The notes: generated from the sequence alone by a model not told the origin. A stretch of 64,000 nt of DNA from Methanosarcina acetivorans C2A (GCF_000007345.1 NC_003552.1:1240001-1304000), one strand, 5' to 3'. Positions 1 to 9,518 are shown, numbered from the stretch's first letter. Translations and numbers: made by a program.

Positions 1-54
1 TTGATTCTGAAAACTCCTGTTTCTCAGGTATTTTTTATTGCATTCAACAAGAAT

Positions 55-1217
55 GATGGTCAATTTGTATTTGATTGGTATTATATATTAGAAATTATAT
101 GTTCATATTATGGGAAAAAGAGGTCCTAAACCACAATTTACTGACGTTGCCTGTCCGAACAAAAGCTGCGAGCTCTACGGCCTTACTGGTCAAGGCAATG
201 TTACTGGAAATGGAACTTACATCAGCCGTGGAGAAAAAACAAGAATATATCGTTGCAATGAATGTGGCAAAGCATTTTGCGACCATACAGGCACTTTTTA
301 TCATGATCTTCGCAAAGATGATAAAACAATCGATTTAGCTTTAAAAATGTCTATGAAAGGTATGAGCATTCAAGCCATTGCCGAAGTTTTAGAGGTACAA
401 CCTGCCAGTGTAAAGCGCTGGCTAGCCCGTGCAGCTGAACAATGCGATAAACTAAATGATACTCTGATGAAGAACGTGGATGTGTTAAAGGTAGAAATGG
501 ACGAACTATGGGTTATAATCCAAAAAAATAGTTCCAAGAATGAAAAATTATGAAGATGATGGGCCCTGGATGTGGGTAGCTTTTGTACCAGGTTGCAGGC
601 TAATACTTGACTTTGTAATAGGGCCAAGAAAGCAGTATGTTGCGGATAAGTTTATTGAGTTAGTTAATAAGCATATTTCGGATAAAATCCCTGTTTTTGT
701 CACAGATGGGTTGAACTTTTATAGAGAAGCGCTTTTGAAACAATTTGGAGTTTTGAGAGAGTTTCCAAGAACTGGGAAAAGAGGAAGACCAAAGAAACCA
801 AAAATAGTTCCCTCTGAGGATTTGAGGTATGCTCAGGTAGTCAAAACAAGAGTAAATGGGGTGCTTGAGAAAGTAGAGAAGAAGATCATTTTTGGAGAAA
901 ACATTGAACAAAGCGAAATCTCAACAACTTTACTGGAAAGACAAAACCTAACCTTCAGGCAGGATAACAACAGAGTGTCAAGGAAAACAATAGGGTTTTC
1001 AAAAATGAAAGAATGGTTAGAAATACAGATGAAGCTCTATTGCACGCATTTTAACTTCTGTAGAGGGCATGGAGGATTAAGGTACAAAGATGAAAGAGGG
1101 GTTGAATGCAAAAATACACCTGCAAGAAAAGCAGGAATTGCGGATTCAAAATGGACTTTGAAGGAGCTGATGAAATTCAGGTGTTTTAAAACATCAATCG
1201 GATAAAGATGGACCATC
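55..1217 (+). mobile_element. IS1-family element with 8-bp target duplication
   Basis: Complete element of 1163 bp. The ends are inverted repeats, GATGGTCAA at the left and GGACCATC at the right. It is flanked by the direct repeat ACAAGAAT at 47-54 and 1218-1225, and 8-9 bp duplications are typical of IS1. It sits inside the tnpB remnant; removing it with one repeat copy joins the flanking TnpB codons. It carries one transposase gene, frameshifted at an A7 run. Confidence 0.85.
110..1205 (+). pseudogene. IS1-family transposase, two frames split at an A7 run
   Basis: DDE transposase of the archaeal IS1 type. The N-terminal half has a zinc ribbon (CPNKSC near residue 15 and CNEC near residue 51) and a helix-turn-helix (MSIQAIAEVLEVQPASVKRW). 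The catalytic half begins at MDELW and ends near 1205. The halves are in different frames: the first ends at 553, the second is open from 519. The switch lies at seven A residues (522-528). A run of six A would give one continuous frame, so this is a one-base insertion or requires slippage. The shift needed is +1, unlike the -1 shift of classical IS1. Everything else looks intact. Confidence 0.8.
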
Positions 1218-1299
1218 ACAAGAATGCTAATGAAATATTTCCCTGTAGAAGTTTTTGAACTAGTTGCTACTCGCAAATCTCCTTCAAACTTTCTGTGAA

Positions 1300-1558
1300 C
1301 TTACATTCGGCAGCAAGCACATTCTAATATTTAAATATCATTTATCATTATTTTTTGTAGTTTCAGTTATGAATCAGTATCATGAGGACTAGATATCTGC
1401 TCCGATTTGTTATTTCTCTCCTTTTGTTATAAACATATATTAATGATTTTATGGTCAACATTTAGTAATATTTAATTTAAATTTAATTTAAAACGTTCTG
1501 AAAAAAACGATATCAATAGAAAAATTGAATGGATTTTTTGTCGACCTGCCGAAAGCAG
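1300..1558. mobile_element. 259-bp MITE, copy 1 (target duplication TTCACA)
   Basis: Non-coding element inserted in tnpB. On the minus strand it begins CTGCTTTCGGCAGG and ends CTGCCGAATGTAAG, so the ends are imperfect inverted repeats sharing TTCGGCAG. It is flanked by TGTGAA at 1294-1299 and 1559-1564. A second copy lies in inverted orientation at 61823-62083. The TTCGGCAG core and 5-6 bp duplications resemble the IS1634 elements in this window (ends CCTAGATTCGGCAGG), which may be the source of transposase. Confidence 0.85.
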
Positions 1559-1709
1559 TGTGAAGAATAGCTTTAACTTCTCCTATTTTAGGAAGTTTAA
1601 TAACATTTCTTTCAAAATCTACTACATAATGTTGAGGAACGGGAAATGATTGAACAGGGTTTTTCTTAGATTTAAACCTTGGAAATCCATGTTTCTCTCG
1701 AAATTTCAA

Positions 1710-3245
1710 TTATGGATTTGCGTAAATGGTGAGATTGATTAAACTTTTTGAGGCCTCATAAGTATTTCCATATCTTCCAATGTTGGTCCGGTCTCCGTTA
1801 TTTTCAGGTTCATTTGAATAATCAGATGACAGGTACCCTGCATCAATACAGGGGGAACTTACGTTATCAGTTATCCATCCGGTATTACTCCATCTTCCGG
1901 CTTTTGATTTGAGGTGGTAATCATGATTTGAGATGTCAGCGTACAATGGATCGACATTTATGTCTGTAGTCGGGGTAACGTTTACGTAATTTCCTGCGGC
2001 GCTATTGTATACACAGTTATTTTCCAGTATAAACGTGTGATTTGAAGGATCACAATTTTTCACTCCCCAGCCTGAACCCACATCTGCGACATTTCTAATA
2101 GTGTTTGAAATTATATTATTTCTAACAATAGTTACGAATCCATTATCTTTTGGGATTCCGTAGGCTGGATATAGTTCGTATGCAACACCGTATTTTCTGT
2201 TTCCATCTATTACATTATTTTCAATTATGGTGTTATTAAATCCCTGAACTACAATTCCACCTGCTTCATGAAGGGTAGACGATGTTCCTGTGTCATAGAT
2301 AATGTTATGGTGAATCCATACTCCCTTAGCTCTGTCTTTATCATATTTGCTATAGCCTACTATCCAGATTCCCCATGCACGTGTATGATAAATTCTATTG
2401 TTATAAATTTCTATATCGTCCATTAATGGAGCAGTCATTTTTTTATCCAGCTCTATTCCAGCATATCCCTTATTATTTGCTGTTATCGTGTTGTTGTAAA
2501 TCTTGATATGCATCGTTTCTGTTAATCGAATGGCTGCATCTGCCTTTATAGTGATTGTATTGTTATATATGGATGCGTTTGACGAATGTTTTAACCATAC
2601 GGCATCATGTCCAATTTCAAATATAGTGTTGTTGTACACATTGATATTTGTCGGAACAGTTTCATATTCTCTTGAATAATCATGGAATACTTTAATTCCG
2701 TCCCCTAGTCCATCATAGAGATACATATCATGGATAGTTACATTATAACTGTTTTTCAGGTTAATCATGTCATAGAAACCTTTTCCAATGTCTTCATACT
2801 GTTTTTTGCAGTTTCCGTCAATTTCAAACCCGCGTATGGTTACATTTTTTTCAAAATCCTGTTTTGCTTCTATAAGCCCTTTATATGTTTTTCCCCAATT
2901 TGCGTGATTAACCAGTTTTATAACGGCATCTGAATCCCCTTCCAATATTGTGTTGCTTCCAATATATAGCGTATCGTTTATCCAATATGTATTTGAACCA
3001 TTGAGATGAACGGTCGTAAAATTAGAGTTCTCGTTTACAAATGAAAGTGCTTTATTTATTTCGATATGGTCATTTCTTCCATCACAGTTATAATCACCAC
3101 TACCATCTGTATCAATATATATAATGTGTGGTGTAGGAAAGTGGGAGGTCGTTTTGGTAGAGATTACTATCCCGATAATTATTATGGTTACAAATATAAA
3201 AAATATAATATCTCTTCTTGTTTCTGAATCTCTTCTACTACTCAT
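1710..3245 (-). CDS. Disaggregatase-like parallel beta-helix surface protein, C-terminally truncated
   Basis: Predicted surface or secreted protein of 511 aa. Residues 12-30 are a hydrophobic membrane anchor or signal segment. It is followed by IDTDGSGDYNCDGRNDH and a right-handed beta-helix built from Asn-rich turns (repeated YNNTI and NNTII), as in pectate-lyase-like polysaccharide-cleaving enzymes. Over about residues 40-490 it is almost identical at DNA level to the first half of the gene at 24681-27626, a disaggregatase homologue. It lacks that protein's Ig-like and repeat domains: similarity stops after YGNT near 1745. The last residues, about SLINLTIYANP, look TnpB-derived, so an IS605 insertion probably replaced the original C-terminus. 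Helix fold intact; activity uncertain. Confidence 0.75.
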   Translation of the reverse strand: MSSRRDSETRRDIIFFIFVTIIIIGIVISTKTTSHFPTPHIIYIDTDGSGDYNCDGRNDHIEINKALSFVNENSNFTTVHLNGSNTYWINDTLYIGSNTILEGDSDAVIKLVNHANWGKTYKGLIEAKQDFEKNVTIRGFEIDGNCKKQYEDIGKGFYDMINLKNSYNVTIHDMYLYDGLGDGIKVFHDYSREYETVPTNINVYNNTIFEIGHDAVWLKHSSNASIYNNTITIKADAAIRLTETMHIKIYNNTITANNKGYAGIELDKKMTAPLMDDIEIYNNRIYHTRAWGIWIVGYSKYDKDRAKGVWIHHNIIYDTGTSSTLHEAGGIVVQGFNNTIIENNVIDGNRKYGVAYELYPAYGIPKDNGFVTIVRNNIISNTIRNVADVGSGWGVKNCDPSNHTFILENNCVYNSAAGNYVNVTPTTDINVDPLYADISNHDYHLKSKAGRWSNTGWITDNVSSPCIDAGYLSSDYSNEPENNGDRTNIGRYGNTYEASKSLINLTIYANP

Positions 3246-3542
3246 TAAACCTTCCTCTCTTATTTTTCCAGTGACCCGAAGAGAATGATAATTATATAGT
3301 TTTTTAATTAAAAATGTTATCTTTTCTTTTTAATTTTTTCTGGTTTTCCTTCAATTTTAAGAAAATCACAAAATTTCATTCCAATTTGAGCAAATCAATT
3401 CACTCATTTAGAAATGTTGATTCATTCACGCAATCACTCACCGAAATTTTCTAAATTGTGGAACTATTTTTGTGGGAATTTCCGACAGCTACAGCTATAA
3501 AGCCATCAAGTTTAAGAACTAATTATTCTCCAATTCTAGCAT
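3246..3542. other. AT-rich intergenic sequence
   Basis: This is the upstream region of the beta-helix gene on the minus strand. It is AT-rich and I see no gene or clear repeat in it. Confidence 0.5.
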
Positions 3543-4198
3543 TATCCATATTGGAATCTTGCTCTCATTAAAGGTGAGAAACCGTTCCATTTTCCAGTGC
3601 TGAAACACGGTTTGTTGAAAAAAGTAAATAGATTGTAACAAAAATTAGTTAGCACATTACCGGTTTTGAACGACCTTGCTTTGTCCACGATATCACATAT
3701 CAAAGAAAATATCTGTTCCATTGTATTATCTATCTCAGCGTAAAACCTTTTTTCAAGAAGCTCACATTCTTGCTGAAAATCTCTTCGGCATAAGAAATCG
3801 CTTTATAAGACGCTTTTATTTATGATTACTTTATTAATCAGAAGTTCGATTGGTCACTGAAAATCAGAGATACAAAGAAGCAAATATTCAGAACTGTAAT
3901 TTGCAGAACCCTAAACACCAATAACCTGATTATGATAATGTTTCTTACAAGCAGGGCAAAACCAGTATGTAACATTCCGAGCTATAGTGCCGTAAGTTGA
4001 TAAAAGAAAACGAGTGTAATGAGAGTTCACATGTAATTTTCTGCCACAAACATCACAATGAGTAGGAGAAAGTATAGAGAACATAGGATAGTATCGATTT
4101 TCAACCAAAACTTTTGGTAGAGGAATTATTATTTTTCCACAAGCAACCGTTTTTACCATTGATTTGTCTATTGCGATGTTACCTTTTCCCATCCACAA
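3543..4198 (-). pseudogene. Decayed zinc-ribbon transposase, N- and C-terminal pieces only
   Basis: Two minus-strand coding pieces appear to be the ends of one transposase. The segment 4198-3911 (95 aa) has paired zinc-binding cysteines (CDVCGRKL and FCPACKKHYH). The segment 3779-3543 reads FQQECELLEKRFYAEIDNTM, then KTGNVLTNFCYNLFTF, and ends RARFQYG followed by a stop; it is too short to be a normal ORF call. The catalytic middle is missing. I do not recognise the family with certainty. That the two pieces belong together is inferred from orientation and order. Confidence 0.55.
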
Positions 4199-4821
4199 AT
4201 GTATTATCTCAATATAATTAAAATTTTATTGTTTTGCATGGTGAGAGAAGAAAATAAGAAGACCAGAAAATAATAAAAAGTCTCTTATTTTGTTTCAGGC
4301 ACTTAGCGATATATCTTGTCAATTCGAAATCAAATCCCTCTAAAACAAGGATTGAAATCCCTCTATTTTTTTAACTGCTCATTACCACAGATTTTCAGTG
4401 AAGACTATCTAATTACAATAAAAAAAAGTTAAATAAGATGACGACTTAAAACCTATTGTATATTTGCAAGTGAGATCCACTCAAACATGGATTAAAACCT
4501 CACTGCTGCACAGTACTTCAGGTTCGGGTGGTTATTTTTTCACTGATATTTTTAGTTGATTAACCACGAGATATCTGATATTTTAGTAGTTAATGCAGTA
4601 TGCTTTTAACAACGTGGAAGCTCTTGCTCTAGCTGTTCCTTTTGTGATCATCTTTTTTTAGATTGCGTTTGGGAGCATGGCGGAGAAGCTCGTAAAAACT
4701 TATCTCGAGCTATCAGGGCCAAAAATGAGATTAGTTCAATTACGAGGTTTGGTGTCCTTTGTTTTACTGGATCAAACTTAAGAATATACTTATTGGGAAT
4801 TTTTCATTAGGGGGTTTTTAA
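4199..4821. other. Intergenic region with degenerate CRISPR-like repeats
   Basis: No gene seen. It holds the two CRISPR-like repeats described separately. It ends in a purine-rich ribosome-binding site (AGGGGG) just before the beta-helix gene at 4822. Confidence 0.5.
4322..4498 (+). repeat. Two degenerate CRISPR-type repeats, possible array relic
   Basis: Unit 1 (4322-4358) ends CTAAAACAAGGATTGAAAT. Unit 2 (4462-4498) ends CTCAAACATGGATTAAAAC and contains GAGATCCACT. Both are 37 nt and match each other at 24 of 37 positions. Both resemble, from memory, Methanosarcina CRISPR repeats of the form ATTCG...ATCCACTAAAACAAGGATTGAAAC. The 103-bp gap is not one regular spacer and holds no clear third unit. 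No cas genes are in the window. Confidence 0.35.
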
Positions 4822-6078
4822 ATGGTACGGAATTTTAGACATAAAATAAAAGCAACTGGTAAATTTATTTACACACAGAATCGTGGTAGAAAATTCATTT
4901 TAGTATCAATTTTTTTATTATTATTTGTAGGAGTAGTGGGAGCTGGTGATGAAACCTGGATAAACTCAAAATTGCAGTCTCATGCAGGAGGCACTTACAA
5001 ACTTCCAGCTGGGACATTTGAAATTGAAGATACAATCTATATCCCGGATGGTACTACACTTGAGGGAACCGTAAAAAATGGGAAGCTCTTGTCAAAAATA
5101 ATACTTGTTGATGATGCAGGCTGGCCTTCTAAAAAAGCAATGATCGAAGTTGAAAATACTAAACAGAAGAATATTGTCATTAGGAATTTTGAGATTGATG
5201 GTAACTGTGAAAATCAAGATGAGATTTACGGTAAAGGATACCATGATATGATAATGCTTTCCCATCCATATAATGTAGAAATTTATGGAATGTATTTGCA
5301 TGATGGTTTATCCGATGGGATCCGTATTCATCATGATTATACTAATGAATATGCGACAGTCCCTACAAACATCAAAATTCATGATAATGTAATTTTCGAG
5401 TCCGGTCATGATGGTATCTGGATCAAACATTCATCAAGTGTCGATATTTATGATAATGAAATTACTCTCAAAGGGAATAGTGGAATTCGGCTAACTGAAT
5501 GTAGCAATGTCCAGATCTATGATAATGATATTTCTTCGAATAACAGGGGATTTGCAGGAATTGAACTGGATAAGGGTGCTTCCAGCACATCAATGGAAAA
5601 TATTGAAATTTATAATAATAACCTTCACGATTTACGTTGCTGGGGAATATGGCTGTATGGATATTATAAAAATGGTGCCGGCTATGATTCAGATCAAATA
5701 AACAATATCCATATTCATGATAACTCCATACTTAGGTGCGGAAGATCTGAGAATTCATATCAATATAGAGAAGCTGGTGGAATTATCATTCAAGGTTTTA
5801 ACGCTCTGATTGAGGATAACATAATCGATGATAATGCTAAATTCGGGGTAGCCTTTGAATACTGGAGTTATAGTAAGCTTGGTGAATCTTACAAACCACC
5901 TGCAGGAGAAAAGTTTACAGTCATTCTAAAAAATAACAATATTAGGAATACTGTAAAATCTGAATATCCCAAAGATAAACAGGGGTATGGTGTAGCGAAT
6001 ATCCTTGATAGTAATCATGTTTTCGTTTTGAAGGGTAATACCGTTAGTGGAAGCGAGACGAAAAATTATTTATGTTGA
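4822..6078 (+). CDS. Secreted parallel beta-helix protein, disaggregatase-like
   Basis: Protein of 418 aa. Residues 23-41 are a hydrophobic signal segment after a basic N-terminus (RGRKFILVSIFLLLFVGVVGA). The rest is a right-handed beta-helix with repeated IYDN, IHDN and IYNNN turns. Motifs shared with the two other beta-helix genes in the window include FEIDGNC, YHDMI, DGLSDGI, GIELDK and EAGGIIIQGF. It is more diverged and lies in the opposite orientation. The frame ends after NYLC; the other reading frame continues VDRVDP, matching the family's NVDP region, so a frameshift has probably cut the C-terminus. A strong RBS (AGGGGG) supports the start. Likely acts outside the cell on polysaccharide. 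Confidence 0.7.
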   Translation: MVRNFRHKIKATGKFIYTQNRGRKFILVSIFLLLFVGVVGAGDETWINSKLQSHAGGTYKLPAGTFEIEDTIYIPDGTTLEGTVKNGKLLSKIILVDDAGWPSKKAMIEVENTKQKNIVIRNFEIDGNCENQDEIYGKGYHDMIMLSHPYNVEIYGMYLHDGLSDGIRIHHDYTNEYATVPTNIKIHDNVIFESGHDGIWIKHSSSVDIYDNEITLKGNSGIRLTECSNVQIYDNDISSNNRGFAGIELDKGASSTSMENIEIYNNNLHDLRCWGIWLYGYYKNGAGYDSDQINNIHIHDNSILRCGRSENSYQYREAGGIIIQGFNALIEDNIIDDNAKFGVAFEYWSYSKLGESYKPPAGEKFTVILKNNNIRNTVKSEYPKDKQGYGVANILDSNHVFVLKGNTVSGSETKNYLC

Positions 6079-6475
6079 TCGAGTAGATCCTTAGTGCCCG
6101 CAACGAAATAACCTATGCAACTAATTATTTATTGTAACTTCGATTGGCGACCTTGATATTGAAAATCAAAACGTCAAATAGGAAATCTGCATAGGTTGTT
6201 CTGTAACGGCTACTTACACAACAAGGATTGAAACTAAATATTCTGACACTGAAATTGAATATAGTGATGTGGATATTGAAGGCTTCAATGATTTCGATAT
6301 GCTGGAGGGTTAGTTATCCATCAGGATCATTAAATCACGGGGTATTCAAATTTCAAATCCGCATCTACAATTTTTATTTTCGGAAGTGTAGAACTAAATA
6401 CAAGGCAAGAAGTATCCTCTTCAAATTTAATGGATTTTCAGGTCGTCTCCCCGAATTATTGAATTAGTTTTATGT
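6079..6475 (+). other. Degraded tail after the beta-helix gene, with a short inverted repeat
   Basis: The inverted repeat AACCTATGCA (6110-6119) / TGCATAGGTT (6188-6197) spans 88 bp; I see no clear target duplication. It is followed by an open stretch (6196-6312) reading GCSVTATYTTRIETKYSDTE and ending GFNDFDMLEG plus stop, possibly the displaced C-terminus of the gene before it. ACAACAAGGATTGAAAC at about 6213-6229 resembles a CRISPR repeat 3' end, but it lies inside this coding-like tail. Confidence 0.35.
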
Positions 6476-6812
6476 ATAGGAGCTCATCCCAAAAGTAATA
6501 TTATATTAAAATTATAAATTTACTTTGATGTCATTTCATGAAATCGATGACGCTCTATGGGAATCCATAGAACCTTATCTTCCTCCACATAAATCATATA
6601 CAGGAAGACCACGTGCAAATATGAGGAAGTTATTTAACAGTATTTTATACGTTGTTATGACAGGTTGTGCTTGGAAAGATGTTCCTCGCCGCTATGGATC
6701 TAAGTCAACAGTTCATAGATTTCATCTTTACCTGTGTGAACATGGCATTTATCAGAAGATCTTCAATGAACTTTTAAACAAAGGTTATGATTTGAAGAAA
6801 ATAGATCTTTCC

Positions 6813-8479
6813 AGACTGTCTCATAACCATTTTAAATTGTACAATTGGGTAATACCCATTTCAATTTTTATTTCATTTCAACAATGAGAGATAATTTTCA
6901 TGGGTCAACATAGAGTATTTGTTATTCTCGCTCGAATTCCCCCTTTATTCCATCCTTTACTTCCTCCTCCAACTATCATTTTCAGCATACTTTTCAGGTT
7001 TTTCCCTTCTCTTTTTATAAAGTCTGCTATTTTCTTTATATTATGTACAGTACACATCATAACAAATTCAATTCCTGTCTTCCTTTTTCCTCTCAATAAG
7101 AATTCTCTGAACCCTCTATCCTGTTTCATCTGACCAAACACAGGTTCTACGGTAGACATTCTTTTCTGATACTTTTCCGTCCCCTTCTCTGTGTTCAGTT
7201 TATCCCTCATATCCTCCATCAAATGTTCCCTAGGATCTCTTGTTATTGTCCTTTTTCCGCTCTTAGTACATGCATTTTTCAGCACACACTGAGAACAATA
7301 GCTACATACATAATACCTTAAATCAGGTTCACCTTTCCTCTTTTGTATTCTTGTAAAGGGGATTTCAAATGCAGCAGGACAATAATAGCAGTCTTTTTGT
7401 TCATCGTATGTAAAAAGAGACTTCCTGAACCTCCTGGTTTTTCCTTCTTTTTCAGCTTTATAGAAATTGTCAGGAATATAAGCATCAATGCCTTCTTCCT
7501 GTAAAAATTCCAGATTCCCATATGAGAAATAACCTGCATCTGCAAGTACTATTGTTGGTTTATATCCCAGTGTGTTTTTTACATTCTGTATCATTGGTTC
7601 TATTTGATGAAGGTCGTTTTCTTCGTTGACAACGTCTGCTGCAACGATTATTTGCTCTTTTTCATCAACAGCAACCTGACAATTGTAGGAAGGTTTCTTG
7701 CTTCCATCTTTATGCTTCATAATTCGAGCATCGTTATCTGTGATGTTTATTTTTTTCAGCTTTTCTTCATCAAGCTTCTTCTTAGCAGCTTTTATTTTTT
7801 CCAGTCTTTTCTTCTTGTCAACAAGCTCTTCTGGAATCTGATATGGTGTCGAGTCACCATAAATTTCATCTTCATGTTTATCTGTCTCAATACTCTCTTT
7901 GAGTATCTTATCTATTTCTTTTTCGAGAGCATCCGAACTCTTGCTCTGTCTTGATGAAGCATTTGCCTTAACCTTTGTTCCGTCAATTGAGATACTGGAA
8001 CCAATCATATCCATTTCTTTACAAAATGTGACAACCTGGGAAAAGATTTCTTTTATAGGGCCAAGATGAGTTGAACGGAATCGACAAATCGTATGAAAAT
8101 CAGGTTTTTGCATGGCTGCCAGATACATAAATGCAGTATCAGTTTGAGTCATTTGTTGCAGTTTACGTGAACTTCTAATGCCTATAAGGTAACCATAAAG
8201 TAATATTTTTAAAAGAGGTTTTGGATGATAGGCTGGGCAGCCTTCCTTAGAGTAAGTGGATTCAATAGCAGTGATATCAACGACATCTACGATGTCGTTT
8301 AGTACTCTGGCGATATGGTTTTCAGGAACAAAATCTTCCAGGTTTAATGGAAGTAAAAACTGCTGCTTTTGATCGTACTTTCGAAACATGGGAAACACTG
8401 GAATTTGTTTTGTAAAAAAGATAAAGATTACGGGTTTCTGACCCAAATGTATGATAGAGTATAGTTTTGAGACAACCTG
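6813..8479 (-). mobile_element. IS1182-family element, intact, in the IS5
   Basis: Element of 1667 bp. Left end AGACTGTCTCATAACC; right end TTTTGAGACAACCTG; imperfect inverted repeats. It is flanked by the 5-bp repeat TTTCC at 6808-6812 and 8480-8484. The single transposase gene is intact and on the minus strand. Confidence 0.8.
6905..8389 (-). CDS. IS1182-family transposase
   Basis: DDE transposase of 494 aa from the ATG at 8389 (MFRKYDQKQQFLLPLN). An upstream in-frame ATG at 8446 would add 19 residues that do not look conserved. Catalytic motifs are SIDGTKVKANAS (Asp), VLADAGYFS (Asp) and VEPVFGQMKQDRGFREF (Glu). A cysteine cluster (CYYCPAAF, CSYCSQCVLKNAC) lies between the second Asp and the Glu, as usual for IS1182. 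There is no frameshift or stop, so this is one of the transposases in the window that could still be active. Confidence 0.9.
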   Translation of the reverse strand: MFRKYDQKQQFLLPLNLEDFVPENHIARVLNDIVDVVDITAIESTYSKEGCPAYHPKPLLKILLYGYLIGIRSSRKLQQMTQTDTAFMYLAAMQKPDFHTICRFRSTHLGPIKEIFSQVVTFCKEMDMIGSSISIDGTKVKANASSRQSKSSDALEKEIDKILKESIETDKHEDEIYGDSTPYQIPEELVDKKKRLEKIKAAKKKLDEEKLKKINITDNDARIMKHKDGSKKPSYNCQVAVDEKEQIIVAADVVNEENDLHQIEPMIQNVKNTLGYKPTIVLADAGYFSYGNLEFLQEEGIDAYIPDNFYKAEKEGKTRRFRKSLFTYDEQKDCYYCPAAFEIPFTRIQKRKGEPDLRYYVCSYCSQCVLKNACTKSGKRTITRDPREHLMEDMRDKLNTEKGTEKYQKRMSTVEPVFGQMKQDRGFREFLLRGKRKTGIEFVMMCTVHNIKKIADFIKREGKNLKSMLKMIVGGGSKGWNKGGIRARITNTLC

Positions 8480-9345
8480 TTTCCCATTGTTTTACTGATA
8501 CAAAAGATATTTCGGCTAAAAAAGGGGAAATATCGGCTATGATGGTCACAAGAAAGTAAAGGGAATAAAATTAAGCGTTTTAGTAGATTTACAGGGTCTA
8601 CCTCTTTCTATTATCGTTGTCCCTGCAAATAAGAATGACTCAACACTTTACATACCTTCACTTAAAAACTTCAAGATTATGAGACCTGTAGGAAGGCCTG
8701 TTAACAGGCCTTCCAAAGTGACAGCTGATGGAATGTATGACACAGTTAAGATTAGGGTATTGTTAATTAAATATAGATAACTTTTTATTTCTGTGTTTCA
8801 TCAATAGAAGAACAGAGTACTTTAGCATTTCAAGACTCTTCGTATAACACTTTGTCTTTCGTCTCAACCTTGGCAGAAAGTGCCTTAATATGCCGTTATA
8901 TCCTTCAACTGTATACGTTTCTGCTTTGGATTGAGTATGAATATTTTCAGGAATAAACTCTGCATATGCCCTCCAGTGATCAGTCACCACTTCTCTAATC
9001 TCTTTCTTCTTTAATTTTTCCCAGAGTAGTTGTCCAGTTTTCGTTCCTCTGCTACCAAAAGAGCAGTTGATGAACTTTTTCCCAACTCTATCAACAGCAA
9101 TCCAGATCCAGCAATATTTTTTTTGTTACCGATGTAAGTGTGCATCTCATTCAGTTCAACAATAGAGATCTCATTTTCGCTTTTTAGCTCCTCTATCTCC
9201 TGACCAAATTTCTTTATCCATTTTTGGACAGAATCATGACTTACCCCTAAAAATCGTCCTATTGAGCGAAATCCTAATCCCTCAAGATAAAGTTGCAAAG
9301 CCTGTCTCTTAACTAAAGGAGAACTAGCAGTTGATTTCAGTCGAA

Positions 9346-9518
9346 TACCCCGCTAGCTTGCTGCGAGGATGGAAAACTTCCCCGACAACCGTTAATGATA
9401 ATATGGTTTATCAATTCCATTTTCTGGGTGTTAACTTCTGCTTAAACTAAATTATTTAGGTTTATTGCCTTCTTTAACGGAATTTTGAGCGATGGCGCGA
9501 ACATACCCCGTTGCTTGG
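9346..9518. other. Non-coding block between the IS1 gene and the inner IS1182
   Basis: It contains an imperfect GC hairpin (CCCCGCTAGCTTGCTGCGAGG, about 9350-9370) and a diverged version of the IS1182 outer end (GCGATGGCGCGAACATACCCC at 9491-9511; compare the reverse complement of about 14788-14812). AAATCAA occurs at both outer borders (complement of about 9337-9343 and 14829-14835). The IS1182 may have long outer repeats, or it may have landed inside another small element. I cannot decide which. Confidence 0.35.

Larger units (their letters stand above)
1..1745 (-). pseudogene. tnpB: tnpB of an IS200/IS605 element, split by a MITE and an IS1, runs off the left edge
   Basis: Minus-strand remnant of a TnpB RNA-guided nuclease gene. 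The segment 1709-1559 encodes the typical N-terminal region (GFPRFKSKKNPVQSF, then KLPKIGEVKAILH). It is cut by the 259-bp MITE at 1300-1558, continues at 1299-1226 (RKFEGDLRVATSSKTSTGKYF) and is cut again by the IS1 at 55-1217. It resumes at 54-1 (SILVECNKKYLRN). Deleting the MITE and one TTCACA copy restores the family-typical reading AILHRKFEG, which confirms the order of events. The extreme N-terminus is missing: the reading frame merges near 1745 with the beta-helix gene upstream. The gene is dead. The rest lies outside the window. Confidence 0.85.
6476..8755 (+). mobile_element. IS5-family element, 3' end lost, carrying an IS1182
   Basis: The left end lies near GGAGCTCATCCCAAAAG (about 6478). 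Its transposase is interrupted by the IS1182 at 6813-8479 and then cut off at 8755, where the IS1 element begins. No right end is present in the window. Confidence 0.65.
6525..8755 (+). pseudogene. IS5-family (IS427-type) transposase, interrupted and truncated
   Basis: The first part (6525-6812) encodes the N-terminal domain: GRPRANMRKLFNSILYV and TGCAWKDVPRRYG, typical of IS5/IS427. After the IS1182, 8485 onward gives the DDE part: HCFTDTKD, NIGYDGHKKVKG, LSVLVDLQGLPLS. Removing the IS1182 and one TTTCC copy restores DLSHCFTDTKD. A frame change lies at A6G4 (about 8519-8528). This could be the programmed -1 site known in this group or a one-base loss. The sequence stops at GMYDTVKIR, before the catalytic glutamate. 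Not functional. Confidence 0.8.

Noticed and set aside
4322-4498. Functional CRISPR array
   Set aside because: Only two poorly matching units, no regular spacer and no cas genes; kept as a relic candidate only.
6900-7133. Plus-strand frame of 77 codons at the IS1182 end
   Set aside because: It is antisense to the C-terminus of the intact IS1182 transposase.
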